Shown here in pieces: positions 27,414 to 37,188 of a stretch of DNA of 64,000 nt. Source of the stretch: Mycobacterium sp. MS1601. GTDB lineage: Bacteria; Actinomycetota; Actinomycetes; Mycobacteriales; Mycobacteriaceae. Location of the stretch: positions 4,836,001 through 4,900,000 of the forward strand of contig NZ_CP019420.1 in NCBI RefSeq assembly GCF_001984215.1, in the 5' to 3' direction. The notes under the pieces are model-generated. The model saw nothing but the letters and a program-made list of their open reading frames with translations, did not search any database and was not told where the DNA came from. A program made the translations under genes and the position numbers. Each line of letters opens with the position of its first letter. The stretch's first letter is position 1.

Positions 27414-29278
27414 ATCGGAGGTTTACCCGGGGGTTTCCCGAGGGCGCGTTGCATCGCGTTGTATTCGCGTTCGGCATTGATTCGATACTCGCGCTCTTGT
27501 TCGCGGGTGCTCTTGCGAATGGGCATGGCGGGACCCGGGGTGTTCCTGCGTCTTCTGGGCCGCGTTGGGGGTGGCAGGGCCGCGGTGGTCGGGTCCCAGT
27601 CCGGGAACAGGAGTTTGCTGGTAGGTGCGGTGATGTAGGTGTGGCCGGTGGGCGCGGTCCAGTGAACCTCGCCGCAGGGTAGTTGTCGGTCGCGCCACCC
27701 GTCGGGGCCCTCGCGAAATGTCTTGGTGAGATGGTGAGTTCGACAGAGAACCTTGCCATTGGAGGGGTGGGTGGCACCCTCCTCGTCGTAGGGCTGGGTG
27801 TGGTCGATGTCGGCGTACTCGGCTTTGTTGTTGCACCCGGGGAATCGACAGCCCATATCGCGGCACTGGACGAATTCGCGGGTAGAGCCGGTGAATCGGT
27901 AGCCGGACGCTGGTGGAGCAGTGGGGATGGGCAGGGCGGTGATGGTGGCGCCGTCGCGGATCATCTCAGCGAGTAGGTCGAGTGGAATGATCGCGCCGCC
28001 CAAGGTGACCGCCGGGCGGGGGCGCCGCGGTGGGACGAAGGCTGCGGGTGTCTGCGGTGCAGTCGGGGCCGCGGGAGCCTGCGGTGAAGCCGAATTCGAC
28101 TCATCCGCCTCATCGGTGGGGACGGCCGTCGCACCTCCACCGTCGGTGTCCGGGTCGCCCGGTCCGGGAGGCGGTTGCGGTGAACTGCCGGTAGCCCAGG
28201 GTGGCTCGTCACCGTCACCGTCACCGTCACCGGTGTCGGTGGTGAACCAGTGCGACCAGTCGGGTGCACCATCCACAGGGGGCTCCGGTGCGGGCTTGGG
28301 TTCTTCCCCGGGTGGTGGCGGCTCGGGTGGCGCGGCGGGGCGGGCGGCTTCAGCGGCGTCGGCGGCCTCGATCACCGAGTCGAGATCCACCGTGGGCGGC
28401 GCGGCAGTCGAACCGCTGGACTGTGGCTGTCGGAGGGCGTCGATCTGCGCCAGGATCTCTTCGAGCGCTTCGTGTTCGGCCAGAACGTGGATCACCGTGG
28501 ACGGCACTGCTGAAGGCAGGGTGGCCGCCACACAGTCGGGGGCATTGCAGTGGCAGACCAGCCGGTTCTGGCCTCGGTAGACCGCACCCTGGGCGGCAGC
28601 CCGTAGTTCGCCCTTACTGCGGGGATCATTGGCACACACGGTCTTGACCAGCGCAGTGAGCACGCGGGCTCCCAGTTCGGCGTCGGCGGCCGAGATCCGT
28701 CCGTACATCGACGAGGTGCCCGTGGCGTCATCACGTTTACCGAATCCGACTTCACAGTTCTTGGCGGCTTCGCGGTACCGGCGCACGGCGTCGGGATCGT
28801 GTACTTCGATGATCGCATCGAGCGCCGATCCGAGCTCCTTTTCGGAGAGCAGAGTGTAACTGCCGGCCTCGGCGGCGATCTGAGCATCGACGGCGGCTTG
28901 GGCTGAGGGGTTGATCAATTCGGTGCGGTAGATGATGGTCTCGGCGACCCGGACATTGATCCTTCCGGCGTGCAGCAGAGCGGCGGTCTGCGGGTTGCGC
29001 GCCAGTCCTTCGGCCAACCGCATCTGCCCGGACGCACGCCACGGACTCAGCCGCATCGCAGGCCCGATCTGGTCGCGGACGTGAGCCCATTCGTCGTGGG
29101 CCCAGGTTTTCTCCTCGTCGGCGGCGTTGTCCTTGTGATGAGCCAGGAGTTTGTGGGTGAAGGCCAATTTGCGGGCGACCATGGTGGCCTCTGCGCGGTG
29201 GCACGCGGCAATGGCATCGACCATCTCCCGCGGGGTGAGGTCCCCGCAGGTCGCCGGATCGAGCACGTCTTCAAACAT
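27410..29278 (-). CDS. DUF222 / HNH endonuclease domain protein (13E12-type)
   Basis: 622 aa from the ATG before FEDVLDPATCGDLTPREMVDAI. The N-terminal DUF222 region (~1-270) is followed by a long Pro/Glu/Asp-rich linker, which contains GDGDGDGD encoded by a short (GTCACC)4 repeat near 28208-28233. The C-terminal HNH nuclease has CRDMGCRFPGCNNKAEYADIDH, then KVLCRTHHLTKT. This is the mycobacterial 13E12 repeat family, often multi-copy and subject to recombination. Its cellular role is unclear. Confidence 0.9.
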   Translation of the reverse strand: MFEDVLDPATCGDLTPREMVDAIAACHRAEATMVARKLAFTHKLLAHHKDNAADEEKTWAHDEWAHVRDQIGPAMRLSPWRASGQMRLAEGLARNPQTAALLHAGRINVRVAETIIYRTELINPSAQAAVDAQIAAEAGSYTLLSEKELGSALDAIIEVHDPDAVRRYREAAKNCEVGFGKRDDATGTSSMYGRISAADAELGARVLTALVKTVCANDPRSKGELRAAAQGAVYRGQNRLVCHCNAPDCVAATLPSAVPSTVIHVLAEHEALEEILAQIDALRQPQSSGSTAAPPTVDLDSVIEAADAAEAARPAAPPEPPPPGEEPKPAPEPPVDGAPDWSHWFTTDTGDGDGDGDEPPWATGSSPQPPPGPGDPDTDGGGATAVPTDEADESNSASPQAPAAPTAPQTPAAFVPPRRPRPAVTLGGAIIPLDLLAEMIRDGATITALPIPTAPPASGYRFTGSTREFVQCRDMGCRFPGCNNKAEYADIDHTQPYDEEGATHPSNGKVLCRTHHLTKTFREGPDGWRDRQLPCGEVHWTAPTGHTYITAPTSKLLFPDWDPTTAALPPPTRPRRRRNTPGPAMPIRKSTREQEREYRINAEREYNAMQRALGKPPGKPPI

Positions 29279-29397
29279 GTTTCGACAGTGCCACGCACCA
29301 CCGACAAGCATTGCGTGACAACAGCTCCGACTACACGACACCTGCCGAGTTATCCACAGTTGGCACTACATCCACAGCCTCGATGCACACGATGTGC

Positions 29398-31242
29398 CTA
29401 GAGCGAGGCGACGTCCCGGGCGGCACCCTTGTCGGCTGACAGGGCCAGCGCGGCATAGGCTTTCAGTGCCGCCGAGACCACCCGCTCGCGGTTCTTGGGC
29501 TTGTAGCCTCCCGCAGCCTCCAGGGCGGCGCGGCGGCGCTCCAACTCGTCATCCGGGACGTCGAGGATGATGCTGCGGTGGGGGATGTCGATGGTGATCA
29601 GGTCACCGTCTTCGACCAGCGCAATGGTGCCACCCGCGGCGGCCTCGGGGGAGACGTGCCCGATGGATAGGCCCGATGACCCGCCGGAGAACCGGCCGTC
29701 GGTCACCAGCGCGCACACCTTGCCCAGCCCGCGACCCTTCAGATACGAAGTGGGGTAGAGCATTTCCTGCATGCCGGGGCCACCCTTGGGGCCCTCGTAA
29801 CGCACCACCACCACGTCGCCCGGTTCGATCCGGCCACCCAGGATGGCGTCGACGGCGTCCTCTTGCGACTCGACCACCACGGCCGGACCCGAGAACTTCC
29901 AGATGGATTCGTCGACACCCGCGGTCTTGACGATGCAGCCGTCGACGGAGAGGTTGCCGCGCAAGACGGCCAGCCCGCCGTCGGCGGAGTAGGCGTTGGC
30001 GATGTCGTGGATGCAGCCGTTCTCGGCGTCGGTGTCCAGGCTGTCCCAGCGCTCGGACTGGGAGAATGCTGTCGCTGAGCGCACACAGCCCGGCGCGGCG
30101 TGGAACAGCTCCACCGCTTCCTCGGAGGGCGATCCGCCGCGGATATCCCACGCGCGCAACCACTCCGCCAAGGATCCGGAGTGCACCGAGTGCACTGTCT
30201 CGTGCAGGTGACCGCCGCGCCACAGCTCGCCGAGGATGGCGGGGATGCCGCCGGCCCGGTGCACGTCCTCCATCAGGAAGTGCCCGTTGGGGGCGACCTT
30301 GCACAGGCAGGGGATCATCTGGCTGCGCTTCTCGATGTCCTCGAGGGTGTAGTCCAGTTCGGCCTCCACCGCCGCTGCCAGCAGGTGCAGCACGGTGTTG
30401 GTGGATCCGCCCATGGCGATGTCGAGGGCCATGGCGTTGTCGAAGGCGTCGCGGGTGGCGATGTTGCGCGGCAGCACCGACGCGTCGTCCTCGTCGTAGT
30501 AGCGACGGCACAGGTCCATCACCGTGCTGCCGGCGTTCTCGTAGAGCGCACGACGGGCGGTGTGGGTGGCCAGCGTCGAGCCGTTGCCGGGCAGCGCCAG
30601 GCCGAGGGCTTCGGTCAGGCAGTTCATCGAGTTGGCGGTGAACATGCCCGAGCACGAGCCGCAGGTCGGGCAGGCCGCCTCCTCGATGCGGGCGATGTCG
30701 GCATCGGAGACCTCGGTGCTCACGGCGTCGGCGATCGCGGACACCAGGTTGAGCCGGGTGCGCACCGTGCCGTCGACCAGGACGGCGGTGCCGCCTTCCA
30801 TGGGTCCGCCGGAGACGAACACCGTCGGGATGTTCAGCCGCAGCGCGGCCATCAGCATGCCGGGAGTGATCTTGTCGCAGTTGGAGATACACACCAGAGC
30901 ATCGGCGCAGTGGGCGTTGACCATGTACTCCACCGAGTCGGCGATCAGCTCACGCGACGGCAGCGAGTACAGCATGCCGCCATGCCCCATGGCGATGCCG
31001 TCGTCGACGGCGATGGTGTTGAACTCGCGCGGCACCCCGCCAGCAGCGGAGATGGCCTCGGAGACGATGCGGCCCACGGGGGCCAGATGGGTGTGCCCGG
31101 GCACGAATTCGGTGAAGCTGTTGGCCACCGCGATGATCGGCTTGCCGATATCAGAGCTCGCCACGCCTGCGGCGCGCAGCAGTGAGCGCGCACCCGCCAT
31201 GTTGCGACCGTGGGTGACCGTCCGTGACCTGAGTTCTGCCAT
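29398..31242 (-). CDS. ilvD: dihydroxy-acid dehydratase IlvD
   Basis: 614 aa from the ATG before [13 protein letters not shown], the usual length. Fe-S cluster cysteines are in [11 protein letters not shown] and [18 protein letters not shown]; the substrate-binding [20 protein letters not shown] segment is at the C-terminus. It converts 2,3-dihydroxy-3-methylbutanoate (or -valerate) to the 2-keto acid in valine/isoleucine synthesis. It is divergent from an XRE regulator over a 78-bp gap holding two palindromes. Confidence 0.96.
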   Translation of the reverse strand: MAELRSRTVTHGRNMAGARSLLRAAGVASSDIGKPIIAVANSFTEFVPGHTHLAPVGRIVSEAISAAGGVPREFNTIAVDDGIAMGHGGMLYSLPSRELIADSVEYMVNAHCADALVCISNCDKITPGMLMAALRLNIPTVFVSGGPMEGGTAVLVDGTVRTRLNLVSAIADAVSTEVSDADIARIEEAACPTCGSCSGMFTANSMNCLTEALGLALPGNGSTLATHTARRALYENAGSTVMDLCRRYYDEDDASVLPRNIATRDAFDNAMALDIAMGGSTNTVLHLLAAAVEAELDYTLEDIEKRSQMIPCLCKVAPNGHFLMEDVHRAGGIPAILGELWRGGHLHETVHSVHSGSLAEWLRAWDIRGGSPSEEAVELFHAAPGCVRSATAFSQSERWDSLDTDAENGCIHDIANAYSADGGLAVLRGNLSVDGCIVKTAGVDESIWKFSGPAVVVESQEDAVDAILGGRIEPGDVVVVRYEGPKGGPGMQEMLYPTSYLKGRGLGKVCALVTDGRFSGGSSGLSIGHVSPEAAAGGTIALVEDGDLITIDIPHRSIILDVPDDELERRRAALEAAGGYKPKNRERVVSAALKAYAALALSADKGAARDVASL

Positions 31243-31266
31243 AGCACACACAGTGGCAGTCCGGGC

Positions 31267-31305
31267 TCCCACGTGGGAAGTCGGCGTTGATGCTAGTACC
31301 GGTAC
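31267..31305. promoter_or_regulatory. two palindromes in the ilvD/XRE divergent promoter
   Basis: TCCCACGTGGGA (31267-31278) is a perfect 12-bp palindrome and GTACCGGTAC (31296-31305) a perfect 10-bp palindrome. Both lie in the 78-bp gap between ilvD and the XRE gene, so they are candidate operators for the XRE protein. Confidence 0.4.
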
Positions 31306-31320
31306 CACTACCCTGAGGTG

Positions 31321-32160
31321 ATGGACAAACGCACCCGCCAACGCCTGGCACTCGGGGAGTTCCTGCGCGCCCGTCGGGAGGCGGCGCCGCGGGCCGAGCT
31401 CGGCTTCCCGGCGGTGCCCCGGTTGCGGACCAGCGGGCTGCGCCGCGAAGAGGTGGCGGTGTTGTCCGGAGTGAGCGTCACCTGGTACACGTGGCTGGAA
31501 CAGGGCCGCGACATCAATCCGTCGAAGCAGGTGCTCGACGCGGTGACCGGCGCACTGCGGCTCTCACCGGCTGAACGTGACTACGTACTGACCTTGGGCG
31601 GCTACAGTCCCGAGCCGACGGTCGACATGTACGCGGGGCCGACGCCACCACACCTGCAGCGGTTCCTCGATGCCCTCGCCGGCTACCCGGCGTTCGTCAT
31701 CGGGCCCACCTGGGACATCGCGGCCTGGAACGAGGCCTATGCAGCGCTGTACCCGAACATCGACAGTACTGAGGCCGGCGACCGTAATCTGTTGTGGCGG
31801 GTGTTCATGGATCCTGCCATCCGGGAGTTGTTGCCGGACTGGGAGATCGACAGCACGAGATTTCTCGCCGAGTTCCGTGCCGAGGCCGGACCACGCGTGG
31901 GAGAAGCGGCGTACACCCGGCTGATCGAACGGTTGATGGCAGGCAGCGAGCACTTCCGGGCGGGATGGCAGGCCAGCAGCGTGGAGCGGTTCGCCTCCCG
32001 TGAGCGGCGCTTCTTTCATCGCCGGGTGGGGGAGTTGCACCTCGAACACCACCAGCTCACGCCGGCCGATGCGCCCGACACTCAGGTGATCGCCTATCTG
32101 CCGGCGCCCGGCGGTGATGCGGGAGAAAGACTGCGGCAGCTGGTGTCAGGCGGCCGGTGA
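31321..32160 (+). CDS. XRE-family regulator with MmyB-like ligand domain
   Basis: 279 aa from ATG; an adjacent GTG at 31318 is possible. The N-terminal HTH is [44 protein letters not shown], and the C-terminal MmyB-like domain contains [28 protein letters not shown]. Relatives repress nearby oxidoreductases and bind fatty-acid-like ligands; the target here is unknown. It is convergent with the ICMT gene (15-bp overlap). Confidence 0.9.
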   Translation: MDKRTRQRLALGEFLRARREAAPRAELGFPAVPRLRTSGLRREEVAVLSGVSVTWYTWLEQGRDINPSKQVLDAVTGALRLSPAERDYVLTLGGYSPEPTVDMYAGPTPPHLQRFLDALAGYPAFVIGPTWDIAAWNEAYAALYPNIDSTEAGDRNLLWRVFMDPAIRELLPDWEIDSTRFLAEFRAEAGPRVGEAAYTRLIERLMAGSEHFRAGWQASSVERFASRERRFFHRRVGELHLEHHQLTPADAPDTQVIAYLPAPGGDAGERLRQLVSGGR

Positions 32161-32670
32161 CGGTGTGGGTCCGCGGTAGCCGAGTGCGGAGTTCTCGGCG
32201 CGGATCCGCACCGTCAGCACCAGTGCATTGGCTGTGCTGAAGACGATGGCAGTCACCCAGGCAGAGTGCACCAGCGGCAGCGCGGCCACCTCGGCGATCA
32301 CGGCCGTGTAGTTCGGATGATGAAGCCAGCGGTACGGACCACCCTGCACCAGTGGGGCATTCGGGATCACGATGAGACGCGGGTTCCAGTGCTTGCCCAG
32401 GGTCGCGACACACCACCACCGCACCGCAGTGCTGATCACCACAACAGCCACCATCGGCCAGCCCAGCCAGGCGATGAACGGACGGTGCCAACCCCACACC
32501 TCGACAACGCAAGCCACCAGCAACAGGGTGTGCATCATCACCATGACGGGGTAGTGGTTGCGGCCGAATTCCCTGCCGCCGTGGGCCATCGACCATCGAG
32601 TGTTGCGCCGTGAGACCACCAGCTCGGCCAGCCGCTCCACGGCGACGGCGAGAATGAACAGGTAGTACAT
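32146..32670 (-). CDS. isoprenylcysteine carboxyl methyltransferase-family membrane protein
   Basis: 174 aa with four to five hydrophobic helices. The ICMT/PEMT signature is GPYRWLHHPNYTAVIAEVAALPL with RIRAEN near the end. It starts 7 bp after the type III PKS stop. Comparable pairs (srsA-srsB in Streptomyces, bpsA-bpsB in Bacillus) make and O-methylate alkylresorcinols or alkylpyrones, so methylation of the PKS product is the likely job. Confidence 0.88.
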   Translation of the reverse strand: MYYLFILAVAVERLAELVVSRRNTRWSMAHGGREFGRNHYPVMVMMHTLLLVACVVEVWGWHRPFIAWLGWPMVAVVVISTAVRWWCVATLGKHWNPRLIVIPNAPLVQGGPYRWLHHPNYTAVIAEVAALPLVHSAWVTAIVFSTANALVLTVRIRAENSALGYRGPTPSPAA

Positions 32671-32677
32671 CAGGTCC

Positions 32678-33784
32678 TCACCAGCTCAGGAGTAGCAGTT
32701 CGAAGCTGAAACCCGGCCCCATGGCCAGCATGACTGCCAGCGAATCCGCAGCGGGCGGGTCGGCGAGGGTGCGCCGCAGCACGTCGAGCACCGAGGCCGA
32801 GGAGATGTTGCCGTACTCCCTCATCGAGCTGCTGCTGTGTGAAAGGGCTTGCGGGGCAAGTCCGATGGCTTCGACGATGGCGTCGATCACCTTGGGTCCG
32901 CCGGGATGGCAGATCCAGGTGTCGATGTCGGTCGTGGACAGTCCGTGCTCGACCAGGAAATCATCGACGGCCGGGCGAAGACGGTGTTCGGCCATCTTCG
33001 GTACCTCGCGTGACATCACGAGGTGGAATCCCGACGAGCCGACATTCCAGCCCATCACGTCGACGGTATCGGGGAACAATGTGCTCCGCGTGGCCAGCAC
33101 CCGGGGATCGCGGTGCGCATCGGCGTGTGCGGGCACCCGGTCGGCGCCGGTGCACACCACCGCCGCGGCGCCGTCGCCAAACAGGCACACGCCGATCAGC
33201 GCAGGGATAGACGTGTCCTCGCGTTGCAGGGTGAGCGAACACAACTCGACGGAGACCAGCACGGCCAGATGGTCGGGGAAGCCGCGCAGGTAATCGTGGA
33301 CCCGGGCCAGGCCGGCGGCGCCACCGACGCAACCCAGTCCGAACAGTGGGATGCGTTTGACATCCGGGCGCAAGCCGAGGCGGGCAGCCAGGCGGGCATC
33401 GACGGTCGGTACCGCAACTCCGGTGCTCGACACGGCCACGATGGCGTCCACTTCAGACGGGCTGATCCGGGCATCGTCGAGCGCGGAACGCACGGCGTGT
33501 TCGGCAAGGTCGACGGCCACCTCGAGGTAGGCGTCATTGGCCTCCGTGAAACCGGAGAGGTGGGGATAGCGCTGCAGCGGTAAGGCGAGGTTGCGGGTGT
33601 CGACGCCGCTGGTCTGGGCGAATCGCATGAACTCCGGGCCGCCCAGGACGGTGAGTTCGCGCGCGACGTCGGCCTGGTCGTAGTGGTGCTGGGTGAATGC
33701 CACAGCGGTGCCCGCGACGCGTGGAGCGCCGTGGGTGACGAGGTTGCGTAGATCGTGGAGCGACAGGTGCGTGGTATCGGTCAT
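32678..33784 (-). CDS. type III polyketide synthase (chalcone/stilbene synthase family)
   Basis: 368 aa. The catalytic triad is complete: Cys in LFGLGCVGGAAG, His in WICHPGGPKV and Asn in REYGNISSASVL. The GPGFSFELLLL C-terminus is typical. It extends an acyl starter with malonyl-CoA to give an alkylpyrone or alkylresorcinol; chain length and ring type cannot be read from the sequence. With the ICMT gene it forms a two-gene operon. A perfect CRP-type palindrome lies 62-77 bp upstream of the start. Confidence 0.92.
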   Translation of the reverse strand: MTDTTHLSLHDLRNLVTHGAPRVAGTAVAFTQHHYDQADVARELTVLGGPEFMRFAQTSGVDTRNLALPLQRYPHLSGFTEANDAYLEVAVDLAEHAVRSALDDARISPSEVDAIVAVSSTGVAVPTVDARLAARLGLRPDVKRIPLFGLGCVGGAAGLARVHDYLRGFPDHLAVLVSVELCSLTLQREDTSIPALIGVCLFGDGAAAVVCTGADRVPAHADAHRDPRVLATRSTLFPDTVDVMGWNVGSSGFHLVMSREVPKMAEHRLRPAVDDFLVEHGLSTTDIDTWICHPGGPKVIDAIVEAIGLAPQALSHSSSSMREYGNISSASVLDVLRRTLADPPAADSLAVMLAMGPGFSFELLLLSW

Positions 33785-33845
33785 GCAGGCGAAAGTACGA
33801 GCCCAAACACGGGGTTTTGCTGTTCGTTTCCCTACAATTGAACCC

Positions 33846-33861
33846 TGTGATAGGCATCACA
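33846..33861. promoter_or_regulatory. perfect CRP-type operator upstream of the type III PKS
   Basis: TGTGATAGGCATCACA is an exact TGTGA-N6-TCACA palindrome, the consensus of E. coli CRP and mycobacterial Crp (Rv3676). The nearest start is the type III PKS, so cAMP-dependent control of polyketide synthesis is the simplest reading. Confidence 0.6.
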
Positions 33862-34148
33862 AAAACTAATGAAGGCGCCCATCCCGAACATGAATGCAGA
33901 AGTGGGCAACGGGTTCTCGCTGACGTCGGAGTAATCGAGTTATCGCTGTTGGTGGGCGGTGATGGGCGCAGTATGCCGGTGGCAAAGAATGGCCGGATCC
34001 TGCAGCAAAGAATGGCAGAAACCATTTCCATCGACGTGGTGTGGGCGGTGAAATATACGCCGCTGGGACTGTCGAAATCGAGGAAAAGGTGCGCACCTGC
34101 CCACAGAATGCTGGGAGCGTAGAGGTCGGGGTTTCACCGCCGCCACAG
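33862..34148. other. non-coding chromosome/island border
   Basis: I see no supported gene here. Open frames are short and lack ribosome sites and recognisable protein features. The segment ends at the 39-bp repeat that begins the accessory region. Confidence 0.5.
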
Positions 34149-34187
34149 GAGTGTCCGAGGGGGGACTTTGCCACTTACGACACGACT
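34149..34187 (+). repeat. 39-bp direct repeat, copy 1 (possible attachment site)
   Basis: Identical to 47224-47262 and in the same orientation; weaker similarity continues for ~180-200 bp downstream of both copies. The first 18 bases, reverse complemented, read AAGTCCCCCCTCGGACAC. From memory this resembles the 3' end (T arm plus acceptor) of actinobacterial tRNA-Leu, but no full tRNA is present. An insertion-sequence end is the main alternative. Confidence 0.6.
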
Positions 34188-34541
34188 CGAGACCTTTTAA
34201 CTCAGTCATTGACCAGTCTCTCGCGACTGGTGAGAAGGGGCTGTTGTGCCTGGTAGAGAGCCCGAACGGCACGGTCAGGCGCCGAGGATGCTCCTCTGCC
34301 GTGTTCGCGTTCATGGTTATAGTCCAGCATGCGTTGAACCGGATAGCCACGCCCCTGAATCGTTGATCCGAGGCCGCGACGAAGTCGCCGGCGATCCCCG
34401 TCACTGGCCTGAGGAGCGGTGCGGGCTCGCCGTCGACGAGGCCTCCAGCAAACAAAACGTCGGGGGCGGATTCTGTGGCAACCTTAAATGTCGTCGTTGA
34501 CGGCCCATGCCCCGATTCATAATGAATCAGGAGGTGTGAGG
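34188..34541. other. degenerate continuation of the repeat; no gene
   Basis: Scattered similarity to 47263-47435 continues to about 34365, including a stem-loop CCAGTC/GACTGG (about 34220-34238) where the other copy has an unrelated stem in the same place. From there to 34541 I see nothing beyond the ribosome site of the next gene. Confidence 0.45.
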
Positions 34542-35015
34542 ATGCCGACCGAACCCGCCAGCCAGACCATGGCGCATCAGGCCGAGCAGCGCTTGGCCGC
34601 GATCGCCGCCCGTCGGCGGGTCGCCGATCGCGAACTGGAGCGCGAAATCTATGAAGCAGCGACCGTCCGGGGTCTCAGTCAACGGCAGATCAGCGACGTG
34701 GTCGGAAACCAGTCCCAGGCCACGATCCAGCGCATCTTGCGGCGCGTCAACGACGACCCCAGCTTGTTGGACGTCAAGCCGGCCGAGATCGTCGACCAGC
34801 GCACCGCCGGAATCATCACCACCGAGCAGATGATGGACTTGCTGATTAATTGGCGGTACACCGTCGGGGATGTGGTCCGTATCGGTGGTGTCGCCACGGA
34901 CGCGTACATGACCGGGGACTGGGATGCAATCGAGATGGCCTTCTACCGCGGCCAACTCAGCGACGACGAGTTCCGGCAGTTGGCCGACCGCCAATGCGAT
35001 GCGCCCCTCCCGTGA
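34542..35015 (+). CDS. small helix-turn-helix protein
   Basis: 157 aa. The ATG at 34542 has AGGAGG upstream; an in-frame start 54 bp earlier is less likely. A helix-turn-helix is clear at about residues 45-72 (GLSQRQISDVVGNQSQATIQRILRRV). The C-terminal half (LINWRYTVGDVVRIGGVATDAYMTGDWDAIEMAFYRGQLSDDEF) is of unknown function. Proteins of this shape are common on actinobacterial islands and could be an antitoxin-like regulator for a lost partner. Confidence 0.75.
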   Translation: MPTEPASQTMAHQAEQRLAAIAARRRVADRELEREIYEAATVRGLSQRQISDVVGNQSQATIQRILRRVNDDPSLLDVKPAEIVDQRTAGIITTEQMMDLLINWRYTVGDVVRIGGVATDAYMTGDWDAIEMAFYRGQLSDDEFRQLADRQCDAPLP

Positions 35016-35082
35016 TCTGCGTGCGCAGGTCGCCGCCCAGCTCACCGAACTGTCTGTCCAGCTGGGTTTCCTGCTGTGGTGA
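34999..35082 (+). pseudogene. 27-codon reading frame, probable remnant of a downstream partner
   Basis: MRPSRDLRAQVAAQLTELSV... to a TGA; it overlaps the end of the HTH gene by 17 bp, as a coupled second gene would. It is short and ends abruptly, so it may be the 5' stub of a deleted gene. Confidence 0.25.
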
Positions 35083-35411
35083 TCCACGCGCCCCGCGGGG
35101 TCGTGAAGCTGCGTGGGTAATTCGGTGCCCGGCCAGTGCACCCCAGTAGCCGCTCGGGCCGATCGATATCGACACAGGACGGGACGGGGACCTGGAAGAG
35201 CGGTTCGATATCATCGGACGGTAGGGATTCGCCCAGGTCTCGATCGCGCGGGTCGTGAAGTCCCTGGCCGCGAGGGATGAAACTACAGCCAGATGATGTT
35301 AGAGTGTTCATAGCAAGGCGTTGGTCCTCCGGGTCGTTAAGACCTCGACAGCCAACCTGGCCCCTGGTGTAGCGACAGCAGCCAGGGGTTGCTGCTTTTC
35401 CGGAGTGGTTC
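35083..35411. other. non-coding, with one hairpin
   Basis: No supported gene. A 7-bp stem CCCCTGG/CCAGGGG (35361-35388) followed by a T-rich run (TTGCTGCTTTT) could terminate plus-strand transcription from the HTH gene. Confidence 0.35.
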
Positions 35412-36059
35412 TTATCCGGGCCGCACGAAGTGGACTTGGTCTTTCACCACATCGAACAACTGGCTGGTCTCGTCACTGTGGGTCAGAGTGCGGCGGAATA
35501 CCGACGACACAAGGTCTGGAAGCCACAACAGCAGTTCAGCGGCTGGCGAAACCTGCAGGAGCCTGGTTTGTCGAGGAATCCGCTTGTCGGTCACAAGCGC
35601 TTTGTGAGTTGCAGCGTCGTTGTTCTTGAGGTGGCGTTGATTGCGCTCCTCCATCAACAGCAGATCAACCGGGCCCCACGCTCCGGGTCGGCCGTTGGCC
35701 AACTCGACCGCCAATGCTTGATAGCAGATTCTGCGTGCCAGCTCAGCTTCCGCGTCTTCGTCGGCAACCGCCACTTTGTGGGCAATTACACAGGGCTCAC
35801 CACCGTCGCCGAGGAACTCCAGCATGTCGCGGATGTCATCGAGCCGGCCATCGCGGAGCGCATCGGTCGTATGCCAATAACGCTCGCCGGCGATCTCGAC
35901 GAGCCCGTCTCGAAGCGCGTCAAAGTCCTTGGTGGCCACCAAGACCGCGGTGAAGATGTAGAAAGTCTTGTCACCATGAGCGGTGTCCTTTGGCGCCTGG
36001 TAGGACTCGTCGAGAAACGCGACAGGGCCTTTGGTCCGTGCGTAGGCATCAAGCACCAT
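35412..36059 (-). CDS. DUF3800-like protein
   Basis: About 215 aa from the ATG before VLDAYARTKGPVAFLDES; a longer form starts at 36179 but its N-terminus looks non-conserved. The opening VAFLDESYQAP followed by YIFTAVLVATKDFDALRDGL matches the DUF3800 pattern (a Asp-Glu-Ser start in an RNase H-like fold), with acidic residues later (LLLMEERNQRHLKNND). DUF3800 proteins are frequent on mobile and defence islands, with suspected nuclease activity. It is divergent from the next gene. Confidence 0.7.
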   Translation of the reverse strand: MVLDAYARTKGPVAFLDESYQAPKDTAHGDKTFYIFTAVLVATKDFDALRDGLVEIAGERYWHTTDALRDGRLDDIRDMLEFLGDGGEPCVIAHKVAVADEDAEAELARRICYQALAVELANGRPGAWGPVDLLLMEERNQRHLKNNDAATHKALVTDKRIPRQTRLLQVSPAAELLLWLPDLVSSVFRRTLTHSDETSQLFDVVKDQVHFVRPG

Positions 36060-36199
36060 CCGCCGGTCGGCGAACTTCGGCGTCAAATCGGCTCGTTCTC
36101 CAGGGTATGCAGCACCACGAGATCCTAGCATCGTCTTCAGAATCAGTTCCAGCATCACTTCTGGTAACATCACTGGCATATCCTGATCATGGGAAGGCC

Positions 36200-36862
36200 G
36201 TGGAAGCTGTGGATGACCAAGACATCAAGGTGATGGAGAATCGGCTCCGCCGGGCGGCCACCCGCCAGGGCCTTCGGCTTGAGAAGTCCCGCACACGTGA
36301 CCCCCAAGCGAGCGACTACGGAACGTATCAGCTCGTTGACATCGAGACGAACACGATCGCGAAGTGCGGCACTCGACGCGGTTACGGCCTCGGTCTCAAC
36401 GAAATCGACGAGGCACTCAACGAGGGCTCATTGAGCTGGTTCCATCAGCAGCTGACACTCGAGGAGCGCATTGCGGTCCTTTCCAATCCGTGTGGACCTC
36501 TGCCGACTTCTCTCGCTGAGCGGCTAATGCACCGCCCGGGTATCTCGATGACCTACTGGGTGGGCAGCAGTGACCCAACCCATTGGACGCTCGATGCGAT
36601 TGCGGCGCGCCGGCTGCTGGCGGTGAACAGCCAACTCGATGATTGGTGGGAACGTCTCACAGAGGAACAACGCTGCTACATCACCGACCACCGCGGCGGG
36701 GAGCTAGGGGCCGATTACGCTGAAGTCGTCCAGGGCGCGAGTTCCGATCCCATCAACAACCCGGATGCACTCGTCGTCATCGTCGTACGAGACGCGAAGA
36801 ATCAACACCGATTCCGACTGCCTCCGCTGGTACAGGCCTATGTGGAGATGATGGCGGCCTGA
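36200..36862 (+). CDS. unknown island protein
   Basis: About 220 aa from GTG; a second GTG at 36209 is equally possible. The N-terminal part (VMENRLRRAATRQGLRLEKSR, then GTYQLVDIETNT and GYGLGLNEIDEAL) is a small actinobacterial module I have seen on accessory proteins but cannot name. The remainder (residues ~75-220) has no motif I recognise. It precedes the CBASS-like operon by 326 bp on the same strand and is not coupled to it. Confidence 0.6.
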   Translation: MEAVDDQDIKVMENRLRRAATRQGLRLEKSRTRDPQASDYGTYQLVDIETNTIAKCGTRRGYGLGLNEIDEALNEGSLSWFHQQLTLEERIAVLSNPCGPLPTSLAERLMHRPGISMTYWVGSSDPTHWTLDAIAARRLLAVNSQLDDWWERLTEEQRCYITDHRGGELGADYAEVVQGASSDPINNPDALVVIVVRDAKNQHRFRLPPLVQAYVEMMAA

Positions 36863-37188
36863 AGGCTCCAGTGCAACACTGGCCAGCTAAGTCCGGGGTG
36901 CCCGCGTCACCTGACCAGCTCGATGAGAAGACCGCGGTGAATCCAACTCTTGTAGTTCGCGCACGCGTGCTCTGACCACTTGTCGGACCACAAGAGTATC
37001 GTCGACCCGGGGTGGCGACATTGTCATCCACAGGATGCTGGAGGCTCGCCGGACGGGTTCCAGCAAGGAGGGGCGGGGATCCGCAGGCCGTCTTGCTCGG
37101 CCCGGCTGCGGTCAAGACTCGCTTTGTCAGAAGTCCTGCGTATCGCCCAATCATCACGGGCCCGATGTTCGGCAGGGGAGTCTGCAAC
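36863..37188. other. non-coding leader of the CBASS-like operon
   Basis: No supported gene. ACTCTTG (36949) and CAAGAGT (36991) form a widely spaced inverted repeat. The promoter of the CD-NTase operon must lie here or inside the upstream gene; I cannot point to -35/-10 boxes with confidence. Confidence 0.4.

Noticed and set aside
28208..28233. (GTCACC)4 tandem repeat as a phase-variation switch
   Set aside because: Unit length is a multiple of three, so copy changes only alter a linker.
33940..34455. 171-codon minus-strand frame across repeat copy 1
   Set aside because: Shared residues with the 47-kb region come from the DNA repeat itself; no ribosome site or domain.
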